The notes below the pieces were generated by a model. It did not search any database, was not told the DNA's origin, and saw nothing but the letters and a program-made list of their open reading frames with translations. 64,000 nt of DNA, taken from the NCBI RefSeq assembly GCF_036320965.1, contig NC_092234.1:26904148-26968147 (forward strand), in the 5' to 3' direction. This stretch comes from Panulirus ornatus. Its lineage: Eukaryota > Arthropoda > Malacostraca > Decapoda > Palinuridae. The stretch's first letter is position 1. Every line of letters begins with the position of its first letter. The translations under genes were made by a program, and so were the position numbers. Of the stretch, positions 15,401 through 29,100 are shown piece after piece.

Positions 15401-18400
15401 AGTAAACAAAACACATTATCACATGGGCAGGATCATCACCACATACCATCACATCAGTACTAACACATCATATCATGACCAGGATTATCACCTTACACCA
15501 TCACATCATCAGTACAGACACAACACACCATCACATCATCAGGATCATCACTCACCATCAAATCATCAGGATCATCACCAAACGCCACCATATTATAAGT
15601 ACAAACAGAACACACAATCAAATCAACAGATAAACATAACACATCATCACATGTTCAGGATCATCACCAAACACCAACACATCATCAGAATAAACACATC
15701 ATCAATTGACCTGGATCTTCACCACACACCATAGACATCATCAGTACAAACACATCACACCATCAAATCATCAGTACAAACCCAAAATATCTTCACATGA
15801 TCAGGATCATCACAGACACCATCACATCATCAGTACCAACACAACACTCCATCGCATCATCATTTCAAACACAACACAACATCACTTGATCAGGATCATC
15901 ACCATACAACATCAAATCATCAGTAAAAGCTCAACACCCTATCATATCATCAGTACAAAAAAAACACCTCATCACATAAACAAGATCATCACCACATACC
16001 ATAACATCATCAATACAAACACAATGAATCATCATATTATCAGCAAAAACGGAACACATCATGTTATCAGGATCATCACCAAACACCATCACATCACCAG
16101 TAAAAACACAACACTCTATCACATCAGTAAAAAACACATTATCACACGATCAGGATCATCACCAAATACCATCACATCAGTACAAACACAACACATCATA
16201 TCATGACTAGGATCATCACCTTACACCATCACATCATCAGTACAGACACAACACACCATAACATCAACAGGATCATCACTTACCATAAAACCATCAGGAT
16301 CATCACAAAACACCATCATTTTATAAGTACAAACAGAACACACCATCAAATCATCAGTATAAACATCACACATCATCAAATATTCAGGATCATCACAAAA
16401 CACCATCACATCCTTAGAATAAACACATCATCAATTGACATGCATCTTCACCACACACAAACACATCATCATTACAAGCGCAACACACCATCACATCATC
16501 AGTACAAACATAACACAACATCACAAGTTCAGTATCATTACCACACCATCACATCATCAGTACAAACACAACACACCATCAGTTGGTCAGGATCATCACG
16601 ACACACCATAACATCATCAGTAAAAACACAACACATCATAACTTCATCAGTACAAACACAAAGCATCATCATATGATCAAATTCATCACCAAACACCATC
16701 ACATCATCAGTAAAAACCCAACACCCCACCACCTCATCAGTACAAACACAACACATTATCACATGATCAGGATCATCACACATCATCACATCATCAGAAA
16801 AAACACAACACTCCAATACATCATCAGTACAAACACAACGCATCTTCACAAAAACAGGGTCATCGCAACGCATCATCACTTCATCTGTACAAACTCAACA
16901 CACCATCGCATCATCAGTACAAACACAACACATCATCACATGACCAGGATCATCATCATACACCATCACATCATGAGTACAAACACATCATCATATGACC
17001 AGCATCATCACCATACACCATCACATTCTGAGTACAAACACAACATATCATCACATGACCAGGGTCATCACCTTACACCATCACATCATAACTAAAAACA
17101 TAACACACCATCACATCATCAGCATTATCACACACCATCAAGTCATCAGGATCATCACCAAACACCATCACACCATCAGTACAAACACAACATCATCACA
17201 TGATCAGGATCATCACCACACACCATCATATCAGGAAAACACAACATATCATCACATGATCAGCATCATCAGCACACATCATCACATCATCCCTACAAAC
17301 ATATATCATCACATCATCAGTACAAACACAGCACACCAAATGATCAGGATCACCCCCATACACCATCACATCATCAGTATAAACCCAACATATCATCACA
17401 TCATCAATAAAACACAAAATACCATCTCATGCTCAGGATCATCACCACAAACCATCACATCATCAGTACCAACACAACACACTGTCACATCATCAGTACA
17501 AACACAACACATCATCACTTGATCAGGATCATCACCATACACGATGAAATCGTCAGTACAAACACAACACCCTTTCATATGAGCAGTACAAGGAAAACAT
17601 CTCATCACATGAACAAGATCATCACTACACACCATAACATCATCAACACAAACAAACCGCATGATCATATTATCAGTAAAAACGAAACACATCATCATGT
17701 GATCAGGATCATCATCAAACGCTAGCACCGCATCAGTAAAAATACATCACTCTATCACATCATCAGTAAAAAAAATACATTATCACATGATCAGGATCAT
17801 CACCACATACCATCACATCAGTACAAACACATCATATCATGACCAGGATCATCACCTTATACCATCACATCATCAGTACAGACACAACACACCATCACAT
17901 CATCAGGATCATCACCATATACCATAACATCATCAATACAAATACAATGAATCATCATATTATCAGCAAAAACGAAACACATCATCATGTTATCAGGATC
18001 ATCACCAAACACCATCACATCACCAGTAAAAACACAACACTCTATCACATATCAGTAAACAAAACACATTATCACATGGGCAAGATCATCACCACATACC
18101 AGCACATCAGTACTAACACATCATATCATGACCAGGATCATCACCTTACACCATCACATCATCAGTGCAGACACAACACACCATCACATCATCAGGATCA
18201 TCACTCACCATCAAATCATCAGGATCATCACCAAACACCATCATCTTATAAGTACAAACAGAACACACAATCAAATCAACAGATAAACATAACACATCAT
18301 CACATGTTCAGGATCATCACCAAACACCAACACATCATCAGATTAAACACATCATCAATTGACCTGGATCTTCACCACACACCTTAGATATCATCAGTAC

Positions 18401-20131
18401 AAACACATCACACCATCAAATCATCAGTACAAACACAAAATATCTTCACATGATCAGGATCATCACCGACACCACCACATCATCAGTACCAACACAACAC
18501 ACCATCGCATCATCATTTCAAACACAAAAAACATCATCACTTGATCAGGATCATTACCATACACCATCAAATCATCAGTAAAAGCTCAACACCCTATCAT
18601 ATCATCAGTACAAAAAAAACACCGCATCACATAAACAAGATCATCACCACATACCATAACATCATCAATACAAACACAACGCATCATCATATTATCAGTA
18701 AAAACGAAACACATCATCATGTGATCAGGATCATCACCAAACACCAGCACATCATCAGAAAAAACGCAACACTATCACATCATCTGTAAAAAACACATTA
18801 TCACATGATCAGGATCATCACCACATACCATCACATCAGTACAAAGACAACACATCATATCATGACTAGGATCATCACCTTACACCATCACATCATCAGT
18901 ACAGACACAACACACCATCAAATCAACAGGATCATCACTCACCATCAAATGATCAGGATCATTACCAAACACCATCATATCATACGTACAAACAGAATAC
19001 TTCATTAAATCATCAGTATAAACAACACATCATCACATATTCAGAATCATCATCAAACACCATCACATCATCAGAATGAACACATCATCAATTGACCTGC
19101 ATGTTCACCACACACCAAAAGATCATCAGTACAAACTCAACATACCATCACATCATCAGTACAAACATAACACAACATCACATGTTCAGTATCATTACCA
19201 CACCATCACATCATCAGTACAAACACAACACACCATCAGTTGATCAAGATCATCACGACACACCATAGCATCATCAGTACAAACACAAACCACCATCACA
19301 TCATCATTACAAACAAAAAGCATCGTCATATGATAAGATCATCATCAAACACCATCACATCATAAGTACAAACCCAATACCCCACCACCTCATCAGTACA
19401 AACACAACACATTATCACATGATCAGTATCATCACATATCATCACATCATTAGTAAAAACACAACACACCATCACGTCATCACTACAAACACAACGCATC
19501 ATCACAAAAACAGGGTCACCACAACGCACCATCACTTCATCTGTAGAAACTCAACACTCTATCGCATCATCAATACAAAAACAACACATCATCACATGAC
19601 CAGGATCATCACCATACACCATCACATCATGAGTACAAACACAACATATAATCACATGACCAGGGTCATCACCTTACACCATCACATCATAAGTAAAACA
19701 CAACACACCCTGACATCATAAGCATTATCACACACCATCAAGTCATCAGGATCATCACAAAACACCATCATACCATCGGTACAAACACATTATCATCACA
19801 TGATCAGGATCATCACCACATACCATCATATCAGTACAAACACAACACATCATCACAAGATCAGAATCATCAGCACACACCATCACATCATCCCTACAAA
19901 CATATCATATCATCACATCGTCAGTACAAACACAGCATACCACATGATCAGGATCACCCCCATACACCAACACATCATCAGTATAAACCCAACATATCAT
20001 CACATCATCAATAAAACACAACATATCATCTCATGCTCAGGATCATCACCACACACCATCACATCATAAGTACCAACACAACACACTGTCACATCATCAG
20101 TACAAACACAACATATCACCACTTGATCAGG

Positions 20132-20142
20132 ATCATTGCCAT
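20132..20142. repeat. Target-site duplication, left copy of R1
   Basis: ATCATTGCCAT at this position is repeated exactly at 22,285-22,295. Satellite sequence lies outside both copies, and joining them restores a normal satellite unit matching the equivalent site in another higher-order copy near 15,120-15,170. Confidence 0.93.
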
Positions 20143-22284
20143 TATTTTATTTTTTTATTATACTTTGTCGCTGTCTCCCGCGTTTGCGAGGTAGTGCAAG
20201 GAAACAGACGAATGAAATGGCCCAACCCCACCCCCATACACATGTATATACATACGTCCACACACGCAAATATACACACCTACACAGCTTTCCATGGTTT
20301 ACCCCAGACGCTTCACATGCCTTGATTCAATCCACTGACAGCACGTCAACCCCGGTATACCACATCGCTCCAATTCACTCTATTCCTTGCCCTCCTTTCA
20401 CCCTCCTGCATGTTCAGGCCCCAATCACACAAAATCTTTTTCACTTCATCTTTCCACCTCCAATTTGGTCTCCCTCTTCTCCTCGTTCCCTCCACCTCCG
20501 ACACATATATCCTCTTGGTCAAACTTTCCTCACTCATTCTCTCCATGTGCCCAAACCACTTCAAAACACCCTCTTCTGCTCTCTCAACCAAGCTCTTTCT
20601 ATTTCCACACATCTCTCTTACCCTTACGTTACTCACTCGATCAAAACACCTCACACCACACATTGTCCTCAAACATCTCATTTCCAGCACATCCATCCTC
20701 CTGCGCACAGCTCTATCCATAGCCCACGCCTCGCAACCATACAACATTGTTGGAACCACTATTCCTTCAAACATACCCATTTTTGCTTTCCGAGATAATG
20801 TTCTCGACTTCCACACATTCTTCAAGGCCCCCAGAATTTTCGCCCCCTCCCCCACCCTATGATCCACTTCCGCTTCCATGGTTCCATCCGCTGCCAGATC
20901 CACTCCCAGATATCTAAAACACTTCACTTCCTCCAGTTTTTCTCCATTCAAACTCACCTCCCAATTGACTTGACCCTCAACCCTACTGTACCTAATAACC
21001 TTGCTCTTATTCACATTTACTCTTAACTTTCTTCTTCCACACACTTTACCAAACTCAGTCACCAGCTTCTGCAGTTTCTCACATGAATCAGCCACCAGCG
21101 CTGTATCATCAGCGAACAACAACTGACTCACTTCCCAAGCTCTCTCATCCCCAACAGACTTCATACTTGCCCCTCTTTCCAAAACTCTTGCATTTACCTC
21201 CCTAACAACCCCATCCATAAACAAATTAAACAACCATGGAGACATCACACACCCCTGCCGCAAACCTACATTCACTGAGAACCAATCACTTTCCTCTCTT
21301 CCTGCACGTACACATGCCTTACATCCTCGATAAAAACTTTTCACTGCTTCTAACAACTTTCCTCCCACACCATATATTCTTAATACCTTCCACAGAGCAT
21401 CTCTATCAACTCTATCATATGCCTTCTCCAGATCCATAAATGCTACATACAAATCCATTTGCTTTTCTAAGTATTTCTCACATACATTCTTCAAAGCAAA
21501 CACCTGATCCACACATCCTCTACCACTTATGAAACCACACTGCTCTTCCCCAATCTGATGCTCTGTACATGCCTTCACCCTCTCAATCAATACCCTCCCA
21601 TATAATTTACCAGGAATACTCAACAAACTTATACCTCTGTAATTTGAGCACTCACTCTTAGCCCCTTTGCCTTTGTACAATGGCACTATGCACGCATTCC
21701 GCCAATCCTCAGGCACCTCACCATGAGTCATACATACATTAAATAACCTTACCAACCAGTCAACAATACAGTCACCCCCTTTTTTAATAAATTCCAATGC
21801 AATACCATCCAAACCTGCTGCCTTGCCGGCTTTCATCTTCCGCAAAGCTTTCACTACCTCTTCTCTGTTTACCAAATCCTTTTCCCTAACCCTCTCACTT
21901 TGCACACCACCTCGACCAAAACACCCTATATCTGCCACTCTATCATCAAACACATTCAACAAACCTTCAAAATACTCACTCCATCTCCTTCTCACATCAC
22001 CACTACTTGTTATCACCTCCCCATTTGCGCCCTTCACTGAAGTTCCCATTTGCTCCCTTGTCTTACGCACTTTATTTACCTCCTTCCAGAACATCTTTTT
22101 ATTCTCCCTAAAATTTAATGATACTCTCTCACCCCAACTCTCATTTGCCCTTTTTTTCACCTCTTGCACCTTTCTCTTGACCTCCTGTCTCTTTCTTTTA
22201 TACATCTCCCACTCAATTGCATTTTTTCCCTGCAAAAATCGTCCAAATGCCTCTCTCTTCTCTTTCACTAATACTCTTACTCTT
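20143..22284 (-). mobile_element. R1: 5'-truncated RTE-like non-LTR retrotransposon inserted in the satellite
   Basis: This is a 2.14-kb minus-strand insertion with a perfect 11-bp target-site duplication. The 3' end is at 20,143 and is A-rich on the sense strand (an AATAAAAAAATA-like tail). It is preceded by the conserved stem-loop CTCGCAAACGCGGG (20,177-20,190) and a 3' UTR of about 0.2 kb. The 5' end is truncated inside the linker between endonuclease and reverse transcriptase. Two or three bases at the 5' junction match neither the element nor the target. A short direct repeat and an A-rich tail are the hallmarks of target-primed reverse transcription. Clade placement as RTE-like rests on the single ORF, short 3' UTR and the protein motifs. 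CR1, L2 or Jockey affinity would need a phylogeny. Confidence 0.93.
20177..20190 (-). other. 3'-end stem-loop of R1 (family motif)
   Basis: On the sense strand it reads CTCGC-AAAC-GCGGG, a five-base-pair stem (one G-T wobble) with a four-base loop, 10-25 bases before the tail. Equivalents lie at 48,541-48,554 (R3), 51,319-51,332 (R4) and 57,871-57,884 (R6) with loop AAAC; at 57,422-57,435 (R5) and 63,972-63,985 (R7) with loop TAAC; and at 48,402-48,415 (S2) with loop TATC. RT recognition of such 3' structures is known for several non-LTR elements. The role here is inferred. Confidence 0.6.
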
Positions 22285-22295
22285 ATCATTGCCAT
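20346..22295 (-). CDS. Reverse transcriptase of R1, endonuclease domain missing (649 codons)
   Basis: This is the longest uninterrupted retrotransposon frame in the window. The reverse-transcriptase core begins around residue 155 ([16 protein letters not shown]). It continues through KAYDRVDRDALW (about 291), GLRQGCVMSPWLFN (about 343) and the catalytic FADD box (394-397, codons at 21,105-21,116). LNGEKLEEVKCFRYLG follows. The C-terminus has WFGHMERM (about 579) and a basic RRRGRPNWRWKD stretch common in this retroelement group. In a full element the enzyme copies element RNA at a nicked chromosomal site. Here the N-terminal endonuclease is absent. The apparent start is not native: the first codons (MAM) come from the satellite target duplication, so the frame only looks complete. 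Compared with the sister copies it has a few unusual residues (GFISGRG for GFRSGRG, VRCFDR for VRWFDR). Probably a dead-on-arrival copy. Confidence 0.85.
   Translation of the reverse strand: MAMIRVRVLVKEKREAFGRFLQGKNAIEWEMYKRKRQEVKRKVQEVKKRANESWGERVSLNFRENKKMFWKEVNKVRKTREQMGTSVKGANGEVITSSGDVRRRWSEYFEGLLNVFDDRVADIGCFGRGGVQSERVREKDLVNREEVVKALRKMKAGKAAGLDGIALEFIKKGGDCIVDWLVRLFNVCMTHGEVPEDWRNACIVPLYKGKGAKSECSNYRGISLLSIPGKLYGRVLIERVKACTEHQIGEEQCGFISGRGCVDQVFALKNVCEKYLEKQMDLYVAFMDLEKAYDRVDRDALWKVLRIYGVGGKLLEAVKSFYRGCKACVRAGREESDWFSVNVGLRQGCVMSPWLFNLFMDGVVREVNARVLERGASMKSVGDERAWEVSQLLFADDTALVADSCEKLQKLVTEFGKVCGRRKLRVNVNKSKVIRYSRVEGQVNWEVSLNGEKLEEVKCFRYLGVDLAADGTMEAEVDHRVGEGAKILGALKNVWKSRTLSRKAKMGMFEGIVVPTMLYGCEAWAMDRAVRRRMDVLEMRCLRTMCGVRCFDRVSNVRVREMCGNRKSLVERAEEGVLKWFGHMERMSEESLTKRIYVSEVEGTRRRGRPNWRWKDEVKKILCDWGLNMQEGERRARNRVNWSDVVYRG
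22285..22295. repeat. Target-site duplication, right copy of R1
   Basis: ATCATTGCCAT, identical to 20,132-20,142. The satellite resumes at 22,296 in register with ACACCATCAAATTATCAG. Confidence 0.93.
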
Positions 22296-25200
22296 ACACC
22301 ATCAAATTATCAGTACAAACACAGCATCCTATCATATCAGCAGTACAAACAACACACCTCATCACATAAAGGAGATCATCACCACACACCATAACATCAT
22401 CAATACAAACACAACGCATTATCATATTATCAGTAAAAACGAAACACATCATCCTGTCATCAAGATCATCATCAAACACCAGCACCTCATCAGGAAAAAC
22501 ACAACACTATCACATCATCAGTAAAAACAACACATTATCACATGATCAGGATCATCACCACATACCATCACATCAGTACAAACACATCATATCATGACCA
22601 GGATCATCACCTTACACCATCACATCATCAGTACAGACACAACACACCATCACATCATCAGGATCATCACTCACCATCAATTCATCAGGATCATCACCAA
22701 ACACCATCATATTATAAGTACAAACAGAACACACCATCAAATCATCAGATAAACATAACACATCCTCACATGTTCAAGGATCATCACCAAACACCATGAC
22801 ATCATCAGAATAAACAGATCATCAATTGACCTGGATCTTCACCACACACCATAGACATCATCAGTACAAACACATCACACCATCAAATCATCAGTACAAA
22901 CACAAAACATCTTCACATGATCAGGATCATCACCGACACCATCACATCATCAGTACCAACACAACACACTATCACATCATCATTTCAAACACAACACATA
23001 ATCACTTAATCAGGATCATCACCATACACCATCAAATCATAAGTAAAAACAGAACACCCTCTCATATCATCAGTACAAACAAAACACCTCATCACATGAA
23101 CAAGATCATCACCACATACCATAACATCATCAATACAAACACAACGCATTATCATATTATCAGTGAAAACGAAACACATCATCATGTGACCAGGATCATC
23201 AACAAACACTAGCACATCATCAGTAAAAAATACAACACTCTATCACATCATCAGTAACAACACAACAACCTATCACATCATCAGTAAAAAACACATTATC
23301 ACATGATCAGGATCATCACCACCATCGCATCAGTACAAACACAACACATCATATCATGACCAGGATCATCACCTTACACCATCACATCATCAGTACAGTC
23401 ACAACACACCATCACATCATCAGGAACATCACTCACCATCAAATCATCGGGATCATCACCAAACACCATCATATTATAAGTACAAGCAGAACACACCATC
23501 ATATCATCAGTATAAACATAACACATCATCACATATTCAGGATCATCACCAAACACCATCACATCATCAGAATAAACACATCATTAATTGACCTGCATAT
23601 TCACCATACACCAACACATCATCAGTACAAACAAAACACACCATCACATCATCAGTACAAATATAACACAACATCACATGTTCAGTGTCATTACCACACC
23701 ATCACATCATCAGTACAAACACAACACACCATCAGTTGATCAGGATCATCACGACACACCATAGCATCATCAGTACAAACACAACACACCATCACATCAT
23801 CATTACAAACACAAAGCATCATCATATGATTAAGATCATCACCAAACACCATCATGCCATCAGTACAAACCCAACACCCCACCACCTCATCAGTACAAAC
23901 ACAACACATTATCACATGATCAGGATCTTCACACATCATCACATCATCAGTAAAAACACACCACACCATCACATCATCAGTACAAACACAACGCATCATC
24001 ACAAAAACAGGGTCACCACAACTCACTATCACTTCATCCGTACAAACTCAACACTATTGCATCATCAGTACACACAAAACACATCATCATATGACCAGGA
24101 TCATCATTATACACCATCACATCATGGGTACAAACACATCATCAGGTGACCAGGGTCATCACCTTACACCATCACATCATAAGTAAAAGCACAACACACC
24201 ATCACATCATCAGCATTATCACACACCATCAAGTCATCAGGATCATCACCAAACACCATCATACCATCAGCACAAACACATCACCACATCATCAGGATCA
24301 TCACCACACACCATCATATCAGTGCAAACACAACACATCATCACATGATCAGCATCATCAGCACACATCATCACATCATCGCTACAAACATATCATATCA
24401 TCACATCATCAGTACAAACACAGCATACCAAATGATCAGGATCACCCCCATACACCATCACATCATCAATACAAAACCATCATCACATCATCAATAAAAC
24501 ACAACATATCATTTCATGCTCAGGATCATCATCACACACCATCACATCATCAGTACCATCACAACACACTGTCACATCATCAGTACAAACACAACACATC
24601 ATCACTTGATCAGGATCATCACCATTCACCATCAAATCACCAGTAAAAACACAACACCCTATCATATCATCAGTACAAACAAAACACCTAATCACATAAA
24701 GGAGATCATCACCACACACCATAACATCATCAATACAAACACAACGCATTATCATATTATCAGTAAAAAGGAAACACATCATCCTGTGATCAGGATCATC
24801 ATCAAACACCAGCACCTCATCAGTAGAAAACGCAACACTCTATCACATCATCAGTAAAAACACAACACTCTATCACATCATCAGTAACAAAAACACATTA
24901 TCACATGGTCATAACACATCATCACATATTCAGGATCATCACCAAATACCATCACATCATCAGAATAAACACATCATTAATTAACCTGGATCTTCACCAC
25001 ACACCAACACAACATCAGTACAAACACAACACACTATCACATCATCAGTATAAATATAACACAACATCACAGGTTCGGTATCATTACCACACCATCACAT
25101 CATCAGTACAAACATACCATCACATCAGTACAAACACATCATATCATGACCAGGATCATCACCTTACACCATCACATCATCAGTACAGACACAACACACC

Positions 25201-26160
25201 ATCACATCATCAGTACAGACATAACACACCATCACATCATCAGGATCATCACTCACCATCAAATCATCAGGATCATCACCAAACACCATCAAATTATATG
25301 TACAAACAGAACACACCATCAAATCATTAGATAAACATAACACATCATCACATGTTCAAGATCATCACCAAACACCATCACATCATCAGAATAAACATAT
25401 CACCAATTGACCTGGATCTTCACCACACACCATAGACATCATCAGTACAAACACATCACACAATCAAATCATCAGTACAAACACAAAACATCTTCACATG
25501 ATCAGGATCATCACCGACACCATCACATCATCAGTACCAACACAACACACTATCACATCATTTCAAACACAACACATCATCACTTGATCAGGATCATCAC
25601 CATACACCATCAAATCATCAGTACAAACACAACACCCTATCATATCATCAGTACAAACAAAACACCTCATCACATGAACAAGATCATCACCACATACCAT
25701 AACATCATCAATACAAACACAACGCATTATCATATTATCAGTAAAAACGAAACACATCATCATGTGATCAGGATCATAACCAAACACCATCACATCATCA
25801 GTAAAAACACAACACTCTATCACATCATCAGTGAAAACACAACACTCTATCACATCATCAGTAAAAAACACATTATCACATGATCCGGATCATCACCACA
25901 TATAATCATATCAGTAAAAACACAGCACATCATATCATGACTAGGATCATCACCTTACACCATCACATCATCAGTACAGACACAACACACCATCACATCA
26001 TCAGGATCATCACTCGCCATCAAATCATCAGGATCATCACCAAACACCATCATATTATGAGTACAAACAGAACACACCATCAAATCATCAGTATGAACAT
26101 AACACATCATCACATATTCAGGATCATCACCAAACACCATCACATCATCAGAATAAACAC

Positions 26161-29100
26161 ATCATCAGTTGACCTGGATCTTCACCACACACCATATACA
26201 TCATCAGTAGAAACACATCACACCATCAATTCATCAGAACAACCACAAAACATCTTCACATGATCAGGATCATCACCGACACCATCACATCATCAGTACC
26301 AACACAACACATCATTACATGATCAGGATCATCACTAGACACCATCATATCATCAGTAAAAACACAACTCGTCATTACATAATCAGGATCAACAGCATAC
26401 ACCATCACATCATCAGTACAAACACAACATATCATCACATGATCAAGATCATCACCACACACCATAGTATCATCAGTACAAACACAACACTCTATCATAT
26501 GATCAGTAAAAACACATCATCACTTGATCAGGATCATCACCACACACCATCAAATCATCAGAAAAAACACAACACACTATCATATCATCAGTACAAACAC
26601 ACTTCATCACATGATCAGGATCATCACCACACACAATCACATCATCAATACAAACACAACACATCATCACACCATCAGTACAAACACAAAACATCATCAT
26701 ATGGTCAAGATCATCATCAAACACCATCACATCATCGGCACAAACACAACACTCCACCACCTTATCAGTACAAACACAACATATTATCATATGATCATAT
26801 CATATGGTCACCATCATATCATCAGTACAAATACAATACACCAACACATCATCAGTACAAATCCGATACACCATCAAATCATCAATCCAAATACAACACA
26901 CCGTCACATCATCAGTACAAACACACACCATCACATCACCAGGAGCATCACCACAGGCCATCCCATCATCAGTATGAGTACAAAACACCATCACATCATC
27001 AGTACAAATACATCACGCCATCATATCTTCCGTACGAACACATCACATCATATCACCATGATCATCACCATACAACATCACATCATCAGTAAAAATACAA
27101 CACACCATCACACCATCTGTACAGATACAACACACCATCACATCAACTGAATCATTACTACACACCATCACATCATCAAGATCATCACCACACACTACCA
27201 TATCATAAGTACAAACACAATACACCAGCACAGCATCAGCACAAACATAACACATCATCATATCATCAGTACAAACACAACAATCCATCGCATCATAAGG
27301 ACAAGCACCTACACACCATCACATCATCAGGACCAGCACCGTACACCATCATATAAATAGTACAAACACAACACATCATCATATGATCAGGATCATCACC
27401 TCACACGATCACATCATCGGTATAAACACAAAACACCATCAACCACCAGGATCATTACCATAAGCCATCACAGCATCAGTGCAAATACAACATACCATCA
27501 TAACATCAGTTAAAAACAACACACCATCACATCAACAGGATCATTGCTACATACCATCACATCATCAGGATGATCACCACACACCACCACATCATCAATA
27601 CAAACACAACACACCATCACAACATCAGCACAAAGATCACACACCATCAAATTATCAGTACAAACACAACACACCATCAGCTCATCAGGATCATCACACA
27701 TCACCAGTACAAATACAACATATCATCACATGATCAGGATCATCCCCAAACACCATCATATCATCAGGAAAAACACAACACACCTATCACATTATTAGTA
27801 CAAACACAACACATCAACACATGAACAGGGTCACCACCACGCACCATCAATTCATCCTTACAAACTCAACACACTATCACATCAGTACAAACACATCATC
27901 GCATAATCAGGATCATCACGTTACCCCATCACATCGTGAGTACAAACACAACACATCATCTCAAGACCATTATCATCACCTTACCCATCACATCATCAGT
28001 ACAAACACAAAACACAATCACATCATCAGGATTATCACACACCATCAAATCCTCAGGATCATCAACAAACACAATCACATCATAAGTACAAACACAACAA
28101 ACCATCACATCAGTATAAAAACAACACATCATCACATGACCAGGATCATCACCTTACGCCATCACATCATCAGTAAAAACACAGCACACCATCACATCAT
28201 TAGGATCATCACTCACCATCAGATCATCACGATCATCACCAAACTCCATCATATCATCAGTACAAAAACAACACACCATCACATCATCAGGAAAAACATA
28301 ACACATCATCACATGTTCAGGATCATCACCACACACTATCACATCATCAGTGCAAAGACAACACATCATCAATGTATCAGAATCATCACACCATACAATA
28401 GCATCATCAGAACAAAAACGTAACACCATCACATCATCAGTACAATCAAAACACATCATCTCATGCTCAGGATCATCACCAAACACCATCACACCATCAG
28501 CACAAACATAACACACTATCACATCATCAGTAAAAACACAACACATCTTCACTTGATCAGGATCATTACCATACACCATCAAATCATCAGTACAAACACA
28601 ACACTATCATATCATGAGTACAGACACAACACCTCAACACATGAACAAGATCATCACCACTCACCATCACATCATCAATACAAACACAACACATCATCAT
28701 ATTATCAGTACAAACGCAACACATCATCATATGAACAGGATCATCACCTCACATCGTCACATTACCAGTAAAAACACAAAACTCTATCACATCATCAGCA
28801 AAAACAAAAGACATTATCACATGTTCAGGATCATCACCACATACTCTCCCATCATCAGTACAAAAACATCGCATCATCATATGATCAGGATCATCACCAC
28901 ACACGATCACATCATTTCTACAAACACAACACACCATCACCATCAGTAAAACACGAAACATCATCACATGACCAGGATCATCACCTTACACTATCACATC
29001 TTCAGTACAAGCACAACTAATTATCACATGACCAGAATCATTACCTTACACCATCGCAACATCAGGTCAAACACAACACACCATCACATCAACAAGATCA

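Larger units (their letters stand above)
9451..26160. repeat. Higher-order repeat block of about 2.3-2.7 kb, six copies
   Basis: The landmark AGTTGATCAGGATCATCACG and its near variants occur at 9,451, 11,920, 14,239, 16,581, 19,238 and 23,734. Spacings are 2,469, 2,319, 2,342, 2,657 and 4,496 bp. The last becomes 2,343 bp after removing the R1 insertion and its target duplication. Other landmarks recur in the same order: a GGGTCACCACAACGCACC unit (9,726, 12,194, 14,515, a variant at 16,857, 19,511 and 24,009); CCCTACAAACATATCAT (10,105, 12,577, 14,896, 17,291, 19,890); AATAAAACACAACATATCAT (about 10,225, 12,695, 15,013, 17,406, 20,010, 24,493); and CCTGGATCTTCACCACAC. Each copy is therefore about 77-88 units long. 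The longer copies contain extra internal units. Confidence 0.9.

Noticed and set aside
361..20130. CENP-B box in the type B unit
   Set aside because: The known box needs a TTCG and a CGGG element, and the satellite is CpG-free here. Only the general idea of a palindromic box in some units was kept, as a hypothesis.
20346..22524. Plus-strand open frames over R1 (Ser/Pro/His-rich peptides) and their equivalents over R3, R4 and R6
   Set aside because: They are antisense shadows of the reverse-transcriptase gene and recur at the same place in every copy.
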